NCBI GenBank assembly: GCA_001600355.1
Contig: BCJU01000002.1
Coordinates: 248,001 to 312,000, forward strand
DNA length: 64,000 bases
Reading direction: 5' to 3'
Source of the DNA: Meira nashicola
Lineage: Eukaryota > Basidiomycota > Exobasidiomycetes > Exobasidiales > Brachybasidiaceae
Shown here: positions 47,753-57,109 of the stretch, one piece after another
How positions within the stretch are numbered: the first letter of the stretch is position 1
Layout: every line of letters starts with the position of its first letter
Notes under the pieces: generated by a model
Database searches by the model: none
Told to the model about the DNA's origin: nothing
Seen by the model: only the letters and a program-made list of their open reading frames with translations
Made by a program: the position numbers and the translations under genes

Positions 47753-48622
47753 ATGCTTTGTGCTAGTACTACGGCTAAACAATCGGCTTTGGCCGCCACA
47801 ACGGGAAGGCAGATATCAGGGATGGCCTCCACAAGTTATGGTTATAGCTGGAGAATGAATATTCCAAAACAAATGATTGCTTCAGCACAAGCAAGTACAA
47901 GTAGAGTTGCAATTGAGAATTTTCGGGATAAGAGAAATTCAAATTATACAAGATCATTCTCCACTTCATCTTCAAGAGCAAAGCCCACATCTACTTCGCC
48001 ACCTGAACCTGCAATGAGCAGACCTCTTGATACGCCACCAAATCCAATCACGCCAACAGGACGATTGAAAGAAGGATCAAAAGATGCATTTGCCACATCA
48101 TCAACAACATCTTCCGAAGAAGCATGTCAATCATTATCACCTTCTTCTCCTGCTGCACCACGAACACAAAAGAAACAAGAAGAGAAAAGTTCTTCTTCTG
48201 ATTTAGATTTCAGTAAAGCAATTCCACCTGAAATTGTCAATAAGCCATCAATAGGACGTAAAGGAAGTGGGAAATTTAGAGCTCAGAAAGCAGCTTTAAC
48301 TCTTACACCTACAGCGCTTGAACGTGTTCGATCTTTACTCGATGCAAGTGGCGGACCAAAATTGTTACGAATTGGGGTACGTAATAAAGGTTGCGCTGGT
48401 ATGAGTTATCATTTAGAATACGTTACACCAGATCAAGCAGGTAAATTTGATGAGCGAGTCAAACAAGATGGAGTTGAAGTTTTGATCGACAGCAAAGCAT
48501 TATTCAGTATTATTGGCTCAGAGATGGATTGGCAAGAAGATCGTCTTTCGGCTAAATTTGTCTTTAATAATCCTAACGTCGTCGAAGCTTGCGGATGCGG
48601 AGAGAGTGTACGATTCGCATGA
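47753..48622 (+). CDS. ISA1: ISA1, mitochondrial A-type Fe-S assembly protein
   Basis: A single exon of 289 residues. A long presequence and Ser/Pro-rich linker (to ~178) precede the HesB/IscA domain: LTLTPTALERVRSLLDAS, RIGVRNKGCAGMSYHLEYV, VLIDSKALFSIIGSEMDWQEDRLSAKFVFNNPNVVEACGCGES. The three cluster cysteines are Cys214, Cys280 and Cys282. EMDWQED with FVFNNPN favours ISA1 over ISA2. With ISA2 and IBA57 it builds mitochondrial [4Fe-4S] clusters for aconitase and lipoyl synthase. It lies 2.8 kb from NFU1. Confidence 0.94.
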   Translation: MLCASTTAKQSALAATTGRQISGMASTSYGYSWRMNIPKQMIASAQASTSRVAIENFRDKRNSNYTRSFSTSSSRAKPTSTSPPEPAMSRPLDTPPNPITPTGRLKEGSKDAFATSSTTSSEEACQSLSPSSPAAPRTQKKQEEKSSSSDLDFSKAIPPEIVNKPSIGRKGSGKFRAQKAALTLTPTALERVRSLLDASGGPKLLRIGVRNKGCAGMSYHLEYVTPDQAGKFDERVKQDGVEVLIDSKALFSIIGSEMDWQEDRLSAKFVFNNPNVVEACGCGESVRFA

Positions 48623-48788
48623 ACAATATCAACCTCACAACTCTAATGTAATGCCTTCTGGATGAGCATCTATATCCTTGTACAATTTTACACCAGATAT
48701 AAATGGAGTTTAATAATTGTATGTCAATTGTGTATAATACATATGTGAAAATAGTGTGCTCTGCGCCAATTTGTCTGTTAAAGATCCC

Positions 48789-51530
48789 TCATCTTTTGCT
48801 CCTAGGTGCTACATTCAACACTTTCTCACGTTCTATACCGCTTTGAGGTTGACTTGATTGAGCGTTAGATGAAGTAGAAGCCTCTCTTGGTTTTCTGAAA
48901 CACAAGAATTCCAGAGCAGTTGCCTTTCTACTCGCCACTAAAATTCGCTTTACGCTTTCCAATTCGGTTTGTAAAGACGCATTCTCTTCTTCTCCTTTCG
49001 GACCAGATTGACGAATGTATTTTTGACTTATAGTTTCATAAATTTGTTTCAATGTCTTTTCCGAATTGGGTGTAACATAAACGGCTAACGTTTGATGAAC
49101 GAATTCAATCTCTAAAGTTGCTTGTAACATTCCTCCCATTCCAAATCTTTCAATTTTACCAAAAGATTCCAAAACGACGCTTGACAATTGTTCTAAAAGT
49201 GTTCGAATCGTTCTTGCGACAAGTGGTTTGGCAATCGTTCTTACTTGAGCATGAATTTGAACTAGTGCAAGTAATGCTTCATAAATGTATGCATGCACTT
49301 CTGCAGGTTTTGGTAATTTGTTCCATTCGATGCCACTTTCCAAGATGCCTTTTTGAAAAATATCATTAACGATTTTGGCCTTTCTTTCGATGAAATTGCT
49401 AAACAAGATTTTATCCAATTCCACGGCCACTTCATCAATCGTTCGTAAATCTTCTCCCATTCTAGCTCGAAAGGCTTCATGAAATTGTTTTGCCATTCCA
49501 GGTACGATGATACGTGTGAAATGGGAAAGATTTGTTACTGCCAATAAGATTCGAGTATCCAACTCCTTTACATCGATCACGCTCCTTTGCCTTGTAGATG
49601 GATCGACAAGCAACTTTTGCGAGACGGATGTAGTTGTATTCAATGGATTATATTCGGAAAAGGCAAGGTGGACCAAACCATCCAAGAAGACATAAATTGC
49701 ATCCACAAATGTTGCTTTAACACGCAATGTGAATTCTGTGGGTATCGTTGTACTTGTAGAAGACGATGTGGGATTTGAGCCAGCTTTGGTAGAATTGTTG
49801 GCACTTCCTGTTGAATTATCTTTACTGCTCGTGCTTGCCAATTGATAGGCTGTCCGAGCGTTGTTTGTGTGAAATGCAGCAACCTCGCCCAAGAAAATCG
49901 TGGTAGCCTCCTCTTCAGGATTCATAGTCCAATCTTCCAAGCGATGGAAGATCTTTGCATCTTCTTGCCATAGTTGACACAAAATTTCTACGAAGCAAAA
50001 GCTTGAATTGACCAATAAGTTCTGCAACGTGTCTGCTGTTGTTCCAATTTTGAGAGCTTTGAGGTCATTTACAGCTTCGTTCAATTCAGAAAGGATAGCT
50101 TTGAGAAAGTGACCTGCAGTCATACTACAAGATTTGGGTACCCAAGCAGGCAAAGGTGAAAGATCTTGTCGGGCAAGAATGCTGACATCGGTAAGATGGA
50201 AAAATTGTACCAATGTTGCAACAAATGCTTCCACATTTTCGGTCGCCCATGCTCGTGCTTGTGCTTGAATGGCAGATGATCGACTTTTGAGTTTACCATC
50301 AGCAATCACACGCCAAAAACTTGGTAATGTTTGTGACATTGTTTCGCACACTAATCGAACCAATTCGAGAATAGCTTTCCAACCTTGTACACCAATCATA
50401 CGATCAAAGGAATGTTCTGCTTGCGACAATTGCCGAACACAGGCCTGTAGATCTTTGGCGCACTCATTTTCGCCTTGATTAACAAGACTTTCGATCGATG
50501 AAGCTGCTTCTACTTTGGCTATTCCAGTATCGAATGAATTTCTCATGAGGTTTCGGATATGATTGTGTTGCGATTCGAGAAAGACGGCGACAGGATCTTG
50601 TCCTATGTCTAATTCTTGTAAAATCTCAATCGTCTTTTCTTGTTCTTCTACACCTCTTCGGGGTTCTTGTAACTGATTCAGTAATCGATCACGCATTTCT
50701 TGCATCGTAGCTTCTACAGCATCCCACACTTTTGCGAACACACGTTGTTGTTGAGCTTGTTGTTTTGCATTGGCTGGATTGGAAGCTGCATCACTTAATC
50801 CAGCGATATTTGCTGAATTGCTAGTTGTAAGCGTGAGTAATTGACCTGGTCTGCTTTCCATCAAATACTTTCCACGTTTATAATCTCGTAAAGCTTGATC
50901 ATATTTTCCTGCTTCTATTGCTTCACCAAGACTACCGGGCAAATTAAAGAAGAATCGAGATCGTTCAAAGACGCTCAATGTACTTCTTAGCTTAACAGCT
51001 TTCAAATTGTTCTCCAAGACAGGCATAAAGACTTGATCTGCTTTAGCACTTGCATTTCCCAAGATGCCCTTTAATCGGCTAATTCCATATTCGTTTTCCT
51101 CATACAAAGGTCCTTCTTTGCTTTCTCGCATTTCTCGATATACACCATCTGTTGTTGCTTTCACTGCTACAAATTTATCAAAGTTGCTTTCCACCAAAAT
51201 TCGTAATGCTTCAGATCTTTGTTCGATCGAATGTTTTAGAAATGCGTTACCGGAATTTAGATCTGCAAATGTTGCATCAGGATGAACGGTTGATAAAAAT
51301 ATTTTAGGATCAAATGTTTTGCTAGAAGGATGAACTTGAGCGATTGTTTCTTTATCCACTGTACGATTGAGAGGTAAAGTACCACGTAAACCGAGAGGGT
51401 CAGGTTCATCATTGATCAAATTATTCTGAGTACCTCCAGAAGTAGAATGATCAACTTCTGTCCATACTGTAGGTTCCAAAGTATCAAGATTGTACGCTTT
51501 CAAAAGCGCAACTTCATCGATTTCGTCCAT
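48789..51530 (-). CDS. SEC5: Exocyst subunit SEC5
   Basis: A single exon of 913 residues from ATG 51530 (a GTG 27 nt upstream is in frame). Typical Sec5 features are the short N-terminal segment (LLKAYNLDTLEPTVWTEVD), PLGLRGTLPLNRTVDKE, then FDPKIFLSTVHPDATFADLNSG, RSEALRILVESNFDKFVAVKATTDGVY and LRSTLSVFERSRFFFNLPGSLGEAIEAGKYDQALRDYKRGK. The rest is helical-rod sequence. Sec5 helps the exocyst tether secretory vesicles and binds Rho and Ral-type GTPases. A Ser/Thr/Asn-rich insert lies around residues 575-610. Complete and intact. Confidence 0.93.
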   Translation of the reverse strand: MDEIDEVALLKAYNLDTLEPTVWTEVDHSTSGGTQNNLINDEPDPLGLRGTLPLNRTVDKETIAQVHPSSKTFDPKIFLSTVHPDATFADLNSGNAFLKHSIEQRSEALRILVESNFDKFVAVKATTDGVYREMRESKEGPLYEENEYGISRLKGILGNASAKADQVFMPVLENNLKAVKLRSTLSVFERSRFFFNLPGSLGEAIEAGKYDQALRDYKRGKYLMESRPGQLLTLTTSNSANIAGLSDAASNPANAKQQAQQQRVFAKVWDAVEATMQEMRDRLLNQLQEPRRGVEEQEKTIEILQELDIGQDPVAVFLESQHNHIRNLMRNSFDTGIAKVEAASSIESLVNQGENECAKDLQACVRQLSQAEHSFDRMIGVQGWKAILELVRLVCETMSQTLPSFWRVIADGKLKSRSSAIQAQARAWATENVEAFVATLVQFFHLTDVSILARQDLSPLPAWVPKSCSMTAGHFLKAILSELNEAVNDLKALKIGTTADTLQNLLVNSSFCFVEILCQLWQEDAKIFHRLEDWTMNPEEEATTIFLGEVAAFHTNNARTAYQLASTSSKDNSTGSANNSTKAGSNPTSSSTSTTIPTEFTLRVKATFVDAIYVFLDGLVHLAFSEYNPLNTTTSVSQKLLVDPSTRQRSVIDVKELDTRILLAVTNLSHFTRIIVPGMAKQFHEAFRARMGEDLRTIDEVAVELDKILFSNFIERKAKIVNDIFQKGILESGIEWNKLPKPAEVHAYIYEALLALVQIHAQVRTIAKPLVARTIRTLLEQLSSVVLESFGKIERFGMGGMLQATLEIEFVHQTLAVYVTPNSEKTLKQIYETISQKYIRQSGPKGEEENASLQTELESVKRILVASRKATALEFLCFRKPREASTSSNAQSSQPQSGIEREKVLNVAPRSKR

Positions 51531-51850
51531 CGCTGTTACTTTGGTTGTGTTATACACAGTGCGTTTGGTCGATCATGACCAATAAGTTGGAAGAAGTGAT
51601 ACTGGACGAGAGTTAGTGTTGGGCTGAATGGGGTACATAGATGCAGGCGGGCGCGTCATGGCATGTGCTTCAGAGTTGAATTGTACATTAGCAGAACTCG
51701 CAGAGCGGATTTTTATTTAGCGTGGCCCGATCCGCCTACTTATTTTTTTTTTTGTGTAAATAAAAATTGATAAATTTACACTTCTTCCAGAACCAACCTC
51801 TCTCTACTGCAATACTCACCTTAATTCAAACTTGTGAGATTACAACAAAA
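51531..51850. promoter_or_regulatory. Divergent promoter, SEC5/UTP11
   Basis: 320 nt. Contains a T11 run near 51745 followed by AT-rich DNA, and a GC-richer half near 51640-51660. No ORF seen besides open frame running into UTP11. Confidence 0.4.
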
Positions 51851-52912
51851 ATGGCATTAAGAAACGTCGTTCATCGACGCAATCATAAAGAGCGATCACA
51901 ACCGGGCAATAGACGCAAATTTGGATTATTAGAAAAGCATAAAGATTATGTAGAGCGTGCAAGAGATCATCATGCAAAACAAGAAAAGTTACAAAGATTA
52001 CAACAAAAAGCCGCATTACGAAATAATGATGAATTTAATTTTGGAATGATAAAGAGTGCAACGAATAATTTATTAGATAGAGCAAAAGGCGGAAAACATC
52101 ATCAAAGTAGAACAGATTCGAACTCTTTAGATCTTTCGAATGATTTAGTGGCAATCTTGAAATCTCAAGATGTTGGTTATTTACGTAATGTGGCAAGATC
52201 TGAAGAGAAAAAGATTGAACAAATCAAAGAGAAGATTAGACCTTCGATAGGATCTTTGCCAATGCAATGGCTGGATGAGAAAGAAGGAAGACGAGAAGCT
52301 TTGGTCAGACATGGCTTACTACAATTTTCTAAAAAAGGAGCAAGACAAAGTAAGCGTAATTTAGAGAATAGCAATATTGCTTCAAGTGGAAAAAAGACAG
52401 TTTGGGTCGATAGTGTTGAGGAAGCAAAAAAGATGAAATCTACAAAAGAGAATGAGGGAATCTCATCTTCCTCAAAAGGTAAAGGAAAAGCATATGATGA
52501 AGAATTCGGATCACTTGCTGCTATGGGGGAATTCGCCGATGATGATGAAGATCTTTCCATTGATGAGGATGAAGATGAAGATGATTCCGAAAACAACTTA
52601 AGACCAGTTGAGAAAACTTTGAGCAAATTGGTGAACGAATTGATGAGCAGGCAAGAAAGACTAGATTCGCTCAAAGAAGCTCAACAAAAGTTAGAAACAG
52701 TACGACATCTTATGACAACGAAAGGTACTTCTGTCAGAAAGCTTAAATCTAAAGAAGATTCTTTACGAGATGCAGTTGCAAAAGGTGCAAGAGTTACTGC
52801 AAATGGACTCGCTTTACCCGGACCCGACGAAGATGATGATAGCGATGAAGAAGAGATACCAAAGCAAAAGCAAAAATCGCTATGGAAATGGGGCAGAGAA
52901 CGAAAGAAATGA
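51851..52912 (+). CDS. UTP11: UTP11, U3 snoRNP / SSU processome protein
   Basis: A single exon of 353 residues. The start ALRNVVHRRNHKERSQPGNRRKFGLLEKHKDYVERARDHHAKQEKL is almost diagnostic. RNNDEFNFGMIKSATNN, LLKSQDVGYL-type sequence (LKSQDVGYLRNVARSEEKKIEQIK) and KKTVWVDSVEEAKKM follow. The C-terminal half alternates acidic and basic tracts. UTP11 is a nucleolar 18S biogenesis factor. The start at 51851 was chosen because the conserved N-terminus begins there. The frame is open 84 nt further up but without similarity. Confidence 0.95.
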   Translation: MALRNVVHRRNHKERSQPGNRRKFGLLEKHKDYVERARDHHAKQEKLQRLQQKAALRNNDEFNFGMIKSATNNLLDRAKGGKHHQSRTDSNSLDLSNDLVAILKSQDVGYLRNVARSEEKKIEQIKEKIRPSIGSLPMQWLDEKEGRREALVRHGLLQFSKKGARQSKRNLENSNIASSGKKTVWVDSVEEAKKMKSTKENEGISSSSKGKGKAYDEEFGSLAAMGEFADDDEDLSIDEDEDEDDSENNLRPVEKTLSKLVNELMSRQERLDSLKEAQQKLETVRHLMTTKGTSVRKLKSKEDSLRDAVAKGARVTANGLALPGPDEDDDSDEEEIPKQKQKSLWKWGRERKK

Positions 52913-53072
52913 ATGTGCAAAGCTTATGCAAAAGTCTTCATACATAGTGTTCCAAATAACATATATTCCCAGGCATATGGTACATGATGTACATGAGAAA
53001 AAAGAAGGAAAAACTACTGAAGCCAAGAAGAGAAAGACCCGAACAAGTACAACAAAGTATGATACAGCTTAA

Positions 53073-54605
53073 TCAAGCAAGACGACTATCATGAGGAAAT
53101 GGCGATCGTAAGGAAGGCGCAGGACTTGCCGAAAGATCTCGCCTTCTCTTTGTGCCAGCAATCGTCTTTTGAATCTTTGAAGATTCCCCATTGGTACGAG
53201 CGATAGCACGTTTAGCAGGCGAAGCAGCGGCAGGAGTAGCAGTAGCATCGACTGAATCATTGTTTGTTTTGCGGATCATGGAAGCAGGCAAGCTCTTTGC
53301 CATAGAAATTCTTTGTGCATTGGGTTTAGTGATGGCTTGATCGATCGATAAAGGAGGAACACTTGTTTCTGCAAGACGATGTACGGTCGGATAAGAAGGC
53401 GGAGAAAAGCTGTACGAATTTGGAGCGAAATTGGTCCTACGACTCCAAACGGAAACGAAAAGGATGCGTTTCAATTTACGGTTATAGAAGAAAGCATAGG
53501 TGGCCCACAACAAGCCACTCGGACCTTGGCCATCATCGTCCAAACCTTCATCGGGATCTTCATCAGAATAATATGAAGAAGATGTAGGATAAGTTCCACT
53601 GCTGCTTCCATGCGAAGTGATCCGGTTGGACAAGGTATGCACAAAAGATCCGGGATTTGTACCATCTCTGTTCGATAACGTAGAAGGACGACCTGCTTTC
53701 TTATACGAAAAGAAATCGCCTGCCCGTGCACGAGTTGATGATGGTGTGCGAGGAGTGGTAACAGCGGATGAGATCCTACTTTGAACAGGGGTGAATCCAA
53801 AGCCCATCAAATCTTCATCAAACATTGGCGCATCATCCATTCCGGCGTCCTCATTAAAAGATGAACTTGAAGAGCGTCTCTTAGGCGTGGACATTTGTGT
53901 ATCTTGACCTTCGCCATATCCTTCATCACCATCGCTCAAACTTTCATCATCGACATATCGTTCATCGTTCACTTCGATGCCTTCTTCGTCTGGTTCAGCA
54001 CTGGCATGTGGATCGGAATCGGTATCAGGGTGAAAGGTGAACACTTCGCAATCGGATATGCACATAATGTCATCCAGTACGGCTCCTAATTGAGGATGAT
54101 TTATTCCTCCTGAAGTAGAACCATGGCCATGGCTGCGACCTCGTGCCGACGGTTGAGTTCGATCTTCTTCGTCGTACGAACTTGGAAAAGAGCTGAAAGA
54201 ACGAGGAGCGTTACTATTACTTCGTAAACTCAAAAGTGTTGTACCAAGACTGTTCAATACAAAATCAGGATTGATTTCACGTCTAAAATCGGCAGGATCC
54301 ACTCCACTAAAATCATGATCGGGAAAGGCTCCGTTTAAAGTTGCAATGAGTAAGAATAAAGTTTTACGCGCTTGTGCTTGATCAAGTCGTCCGAATGGAC
54401 TCGCAAGTGTTTCATCTAAATGCTTTGGCGGTGAAAGAGAAGCAGAATGTAAATATTGCGATTCAAGAGATTTGAATAATTGCCTCTCCCTTTTCACAGC
54501 TTTGCAAGAGTAAGCCTCTAAACGAGTGAAAACTTTGCATTCAGCCGATTCGAACGTCAAAGCGCGAGAAAGGCTTTCCAATTCAGGATAATCGAGATAC
54601 TTCAT
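53073..54605 (-). CDS. MAF1: MAF1, repressor of RNA polymerase III
   Basis: A single exon of 510 residues. Box A is MKYLDYPELESLSRALTFESAECKVFTRLEAYSCKAVKRERQLFK. Further blocks are the Maf1 stretch FLLIATLNGAFPDHDFSGVDPADFRREIN, HPQLGAVLDDIMCISDCEVFTFHPDTDSDPHA (~167-200) and LLWATYAFFYNRKLKRILFVSVWSRR (~363-387). Between and after these lie long Ser/Asp-rich inserts. MAF1 carries TORC1 and stress signals to Pol III when dephosphorylated. At 510 residues it is about double the human protein and longer than the yeast protein (395). The Ser-Pro-rich inserts are likely phosphorylation platforms. Confidence 0.94.
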   Translation of the reverse strand: MKYLDYPELESLSRALTFESAECKVFTRLEAYSCKAVKRERQLFKSLESQYLHSASLSPPKHLDETLASPFGRLDQAQARKTLFLLIATLNGAFPDHDFSGVDPADFRREINPDFVLNSLGTTLLSLRSNSNAPRSFSSFPSSYDEEDRTQPSARGRSHGHGSTSGGINHPQLGAVLDDIMCISDCEVFTFHPDTDSDPHASAEPDEEGIEVNDERYVDDESLSDGDEGYGEGQDTQMSTPKRRSSSSSFNEDAGMDDAPMFDEDLMGFGFTPVQSRISSAVTTPRTPSSTRARAGDFFSYKKAGRPSTLSNRDGTNPGSFVHTLSNRITSHGSSSGTYPTSSSYYSDEDPDEGLDDDGQGPSGLLWATYAFFYNRKLKRILFVSVWSRRTNFAPNSYSFSPPSYPTVHRLAETSVPPLSIDQAITKPNAQRISMAKSLPASMIRKTNNDSVDATATPAAASPAKRAIARTNGESSKIQKTIAGTKRRRDLSASPAPSLRSPFPHDSRLA

Positions 54606-55232
54606 AAAGCTTTTTGACTAAATGGGCGGATTGAATGAAGATAGTTTGAGTAAAGTGTAATTCAAATCTATCCCAAAAACGCGTGGATTCGCGATTGAGA
54701 TGACAATGAATTACAAACTTTGAATTGTTAGAGTTGAAAAGGGAAACCTTTTTATGTTGATTTCCTTTTTTTGATCGAATACGCGTGGCTTGCGTACCCA
54801 ATATAAGTTTAATGTATCGATATAAGCGAAATGATGATTATTTGATTCAATCAACGGATGTTAAAAGATGATGGTCATCATGGATTGATCTGTTTGATAA
54901 GGTTTGCGCGCGTTTTAATATTCAATTTACCCTATCCTAGGCGTGGGGTGCAGACAGACTTGCGAGGCGCAGCGCAGCGCAGAACGCATAGCAGCGCAGG
55001 GCATTTTGCATGAGATCGCCCGGCTAAGAAAGAGAGCACACGTTCAATCGCGGCTGAAGTGCATTTGCATGCATTTAATATTAGGGCTAGGGCTAATGAT
55101 TGAGGAACTGAGTTATGTATCCGAGTTCCGATCAAGGCTGAAAAAAATATCAATGCTAGTGGAAGATCTGCAATCAACACTTTTTCTCTTTTCTACAAAT
55201 TACCAAAAGGGGATGAGGAGGAGAAGCATAGG
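54606..55232. other. Divergent promoter, MAF1/threonyl-tRNA synthetase
   Basis: 627 nt. Contains ACGCGTGG twice (54679 and 54781), a GCGCAGCGCAGCGCAG repeat (54968-54984), TGCATGCA at 55066-55073, and the palindrome ATTAGGGCTAGGGCTAAT near 55081. A 97-codon frame ends where the synthetase ATG begins but has no recognisable product. Confidence 0.45.
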
Positions 55233-56930
55233 ATGACGATGATGCGATCAAGATTTTTAGCATCATGTCATCTACTTGTTCGATCGTATCCGAGGCAGCA
55301 GTCTTTTCTTGTACAATGTCAAAATGGAAGACAGTATTCTGATCAAGCTACCTCAAATCAAAGTAAAGTTGAAAAAGTCAAATCAACAAAAGAGAATTCT
55401 GGAATTGATCATAGAACGATCGGAACTGAACAAAAGTTATTTTTTACACATGAAGCATCTCCTGGAACACCTTTTATGCTTCCACACGGTATGCGAATTG
55501 CAGGAAAAGTTGAAAGAGTGATTAGAGATTTATACCAAAGATGGTCATACGATGAAGTATTAACACCTCAAGTATTCAAATCTGATTTATGGAAGCAAAG
55601 TGGACATTGGGATAATTATAGAGATGATATGTTTGGTGTAGAAGGTTTCAAAGAAATGCAAGAACGTGCACAAGCATCTAATCATTCGGGAGGATGTTGT
55701 GGTGACGCAGCCCATACGTATGATATTAATACTTCTGCCAAGACTACTGGAGAACAACAACAAGCTACAATGTATGGCCTCAAACCTATGAATTGTCCCG
55801 GCCATTGCTTATTGTATGCTGCGCAAGAACATTCATATCGAGATTTACCTATTCGTTATGCAGAATTTTCACCACTTCATCGTAATGAAGCTTCAGGCGC
55901 ATTGACAGGTTTAACAAGAGTACGTAGATTTCATCAAGATGATGCACACGTTTTTTGTCGAGTTGATCAAATATACAAAGAAATTGCTTCAATGTTAGCT
56001 ATGCTTCAAGATGCATACTCTTTATTCGGTTTTCCCAATTTTGAACTTGCACTTTCTACTAGACCTGAACAATTTTTAGGTGAATTAGAAGATTGGCAAA
56101 AAGCAGAAGATTCTTTAAGGCATGCATTAGATGCAAGTGGTTTACCTTGGACTTTGAATGAAGCAGATGGAGCATTTTATGGACCTAAAATTGATATCCG
56201 ACTTATAGATGCTGCAGGAAAGAAACATCAAACTGCCACAATCCAATTAGACTTTCAATTGCCACGAAGATTCGATTTACGTTATATGACTTCTGACGGT
56301 ACTTCTTCTGCTAGGCCAGTTATGATTCATCGTGCAATTTTAGGCAGTATGGAAAGGTTTATGGCCATTTTAACGGAAAATTTAGCAGGTCGTTGGCCAT
56401 TTTGGTTGAGTCCTCGTCAAGCTGTTATCTTACCAACTGCACCAAACGATTCAGCTTTACTAGCATGTGCACATGCCGTTCGTGATCAATTAGCATTAGG
56501 CTTTCCACCTGGCCAAAAGGCAAACATTCGTCAACGTGATGATACCAATTTAACTGATGAACAAAGATCAGAAATTTTGAAAGCATACATTCCTTCAAAT
56601 CATTCACGTAACGATGAGAATAAAACTGTCGCTCAACTTCACGAAGCAGCAAAAGCTCGCGAAAGGAGACAACCACATACTTTTCACGTTGAAGTAGATG
56701 CTTCAATAGATAAATTAGGCAAACGTGTAAGAAGGGCGCATGTTGAACAGGTAAATTTTACATGTGTGATAGGACCGGAAGAAATGCGAACAGGAACAGT
56801 TCAAGTTCGTAGTCGTGATCAACATCAAGGTGATTCTTTAGGTAGACCGGAATTACGACAAAATATGGGAACATTTACTGTAGATGAATTGCGACAATTA
56901 TTCATCACTCTTGACGATCATCATTGGTAA
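55233..56930 (+). CDS. MST1: Mitochondrial threonyl-tRNA synthetase
   Basis: A single exon of 565 residues. A mitochondrial presequence (MTMMRSRFLASCHLLVRSYPRQ; several Met) precedes the class II catalytic domain. Motif 1 region: LPHGMRIAGKVERVIRDLYQRWSYDEVLTPQV. GLKPMNCPGHCLLY has the Cys zinc ligand (about residue 188). Motif 2: FSPLHRNEASGALTGLTRVRRFHQDDAHVFC. Motif 3: PVMIHRAILGSMERFMAIL. The C-terminal anticodon-binding domain runs to the end. There is no N-terminal TGS editing domain, as in the short mitochondrial enzymes. A roughly 100-residue insert in the anticodon domain (~420-500) is notable. Confidence 0.95.
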   Translation: MTMMRSRFLASCHLLVRSYPRQQSFLVQCQNGRQYSDQATSNQSKVEKVKSTKENSGIDHRTIGTEQKLFFTHEASPGTPFMLPHGMRIAGKVERVIRDLYQRWSYDEVLTPQVFKSDLWKQSGHWDNYRDDMFGVEGFKEMQERAQASNHSGGCCGDAAHTYDINTSAKTTGEQQQATMYGLKPMNCPGHCLLYAAQEHSYRDLPIRYAEFSPLHRNEASGALTGLTRVRRFHQDDAHVFCRVDQIYKEIASMLAMLQDAYSLFGFPNFELALSTRPEQFLGELEDWQKAEDSLRHALDASGLPWTLNEADGAFYGPKIDIRLIDAAGKKHQTATIQLDFQLPRRFDLRYMTSDGTSSARPVMIHRAILGSMERFMAILTENLAGRWPFWLSPRQAVILPTAPNDSALLACAHAVRDQLALGFPPGQKANIRQRDDTNLTDEQRSEILKAYIPSNHSRNDENKTVAQLHEAAKARERRQPHTFHVEVDASIDKLGKRVRRAHVEQVNFTCVIGPEEMRTGTVQVRSRDQHQGDSLGRPELRQNMGTFTVDELRQLFITLDDHHW

Positions 56931-57109
56931 TGTAAACTATTCTTTCTTATGCATTGCAATTGTACTTTATACCTCACCATCGCATAAAATCAGACAAAAA
57001 GGAATTCATTCGAAAGAGAAAATTAGGACAGCTAAATAGGAAAAACAAATAAAACTACAATAATACTAATTAGGAAAGAATAAGAAGGAAAAAAAGTCAC
57101 CCAAACAAT

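Noticed and set aside
54815..54900. ATGATGA and similar boxes as a C/D snoRNA
   Set aside because: No CTGA box at the right distance and no flanking stem.
55079..55098. ATTAGGGCTAGGGCTAAT as an interstitial telomere repeat
   Set aside because: It is not a tandem TTAGGG array; it is one short palindrome.
54943..55236. A 97-codon frame overlapping the threonyl-tRNA synthetase start
   Set aside because: Composition reflects the GCGCAG repeats; it ends at the synthetase ATG and resembles nothing known.
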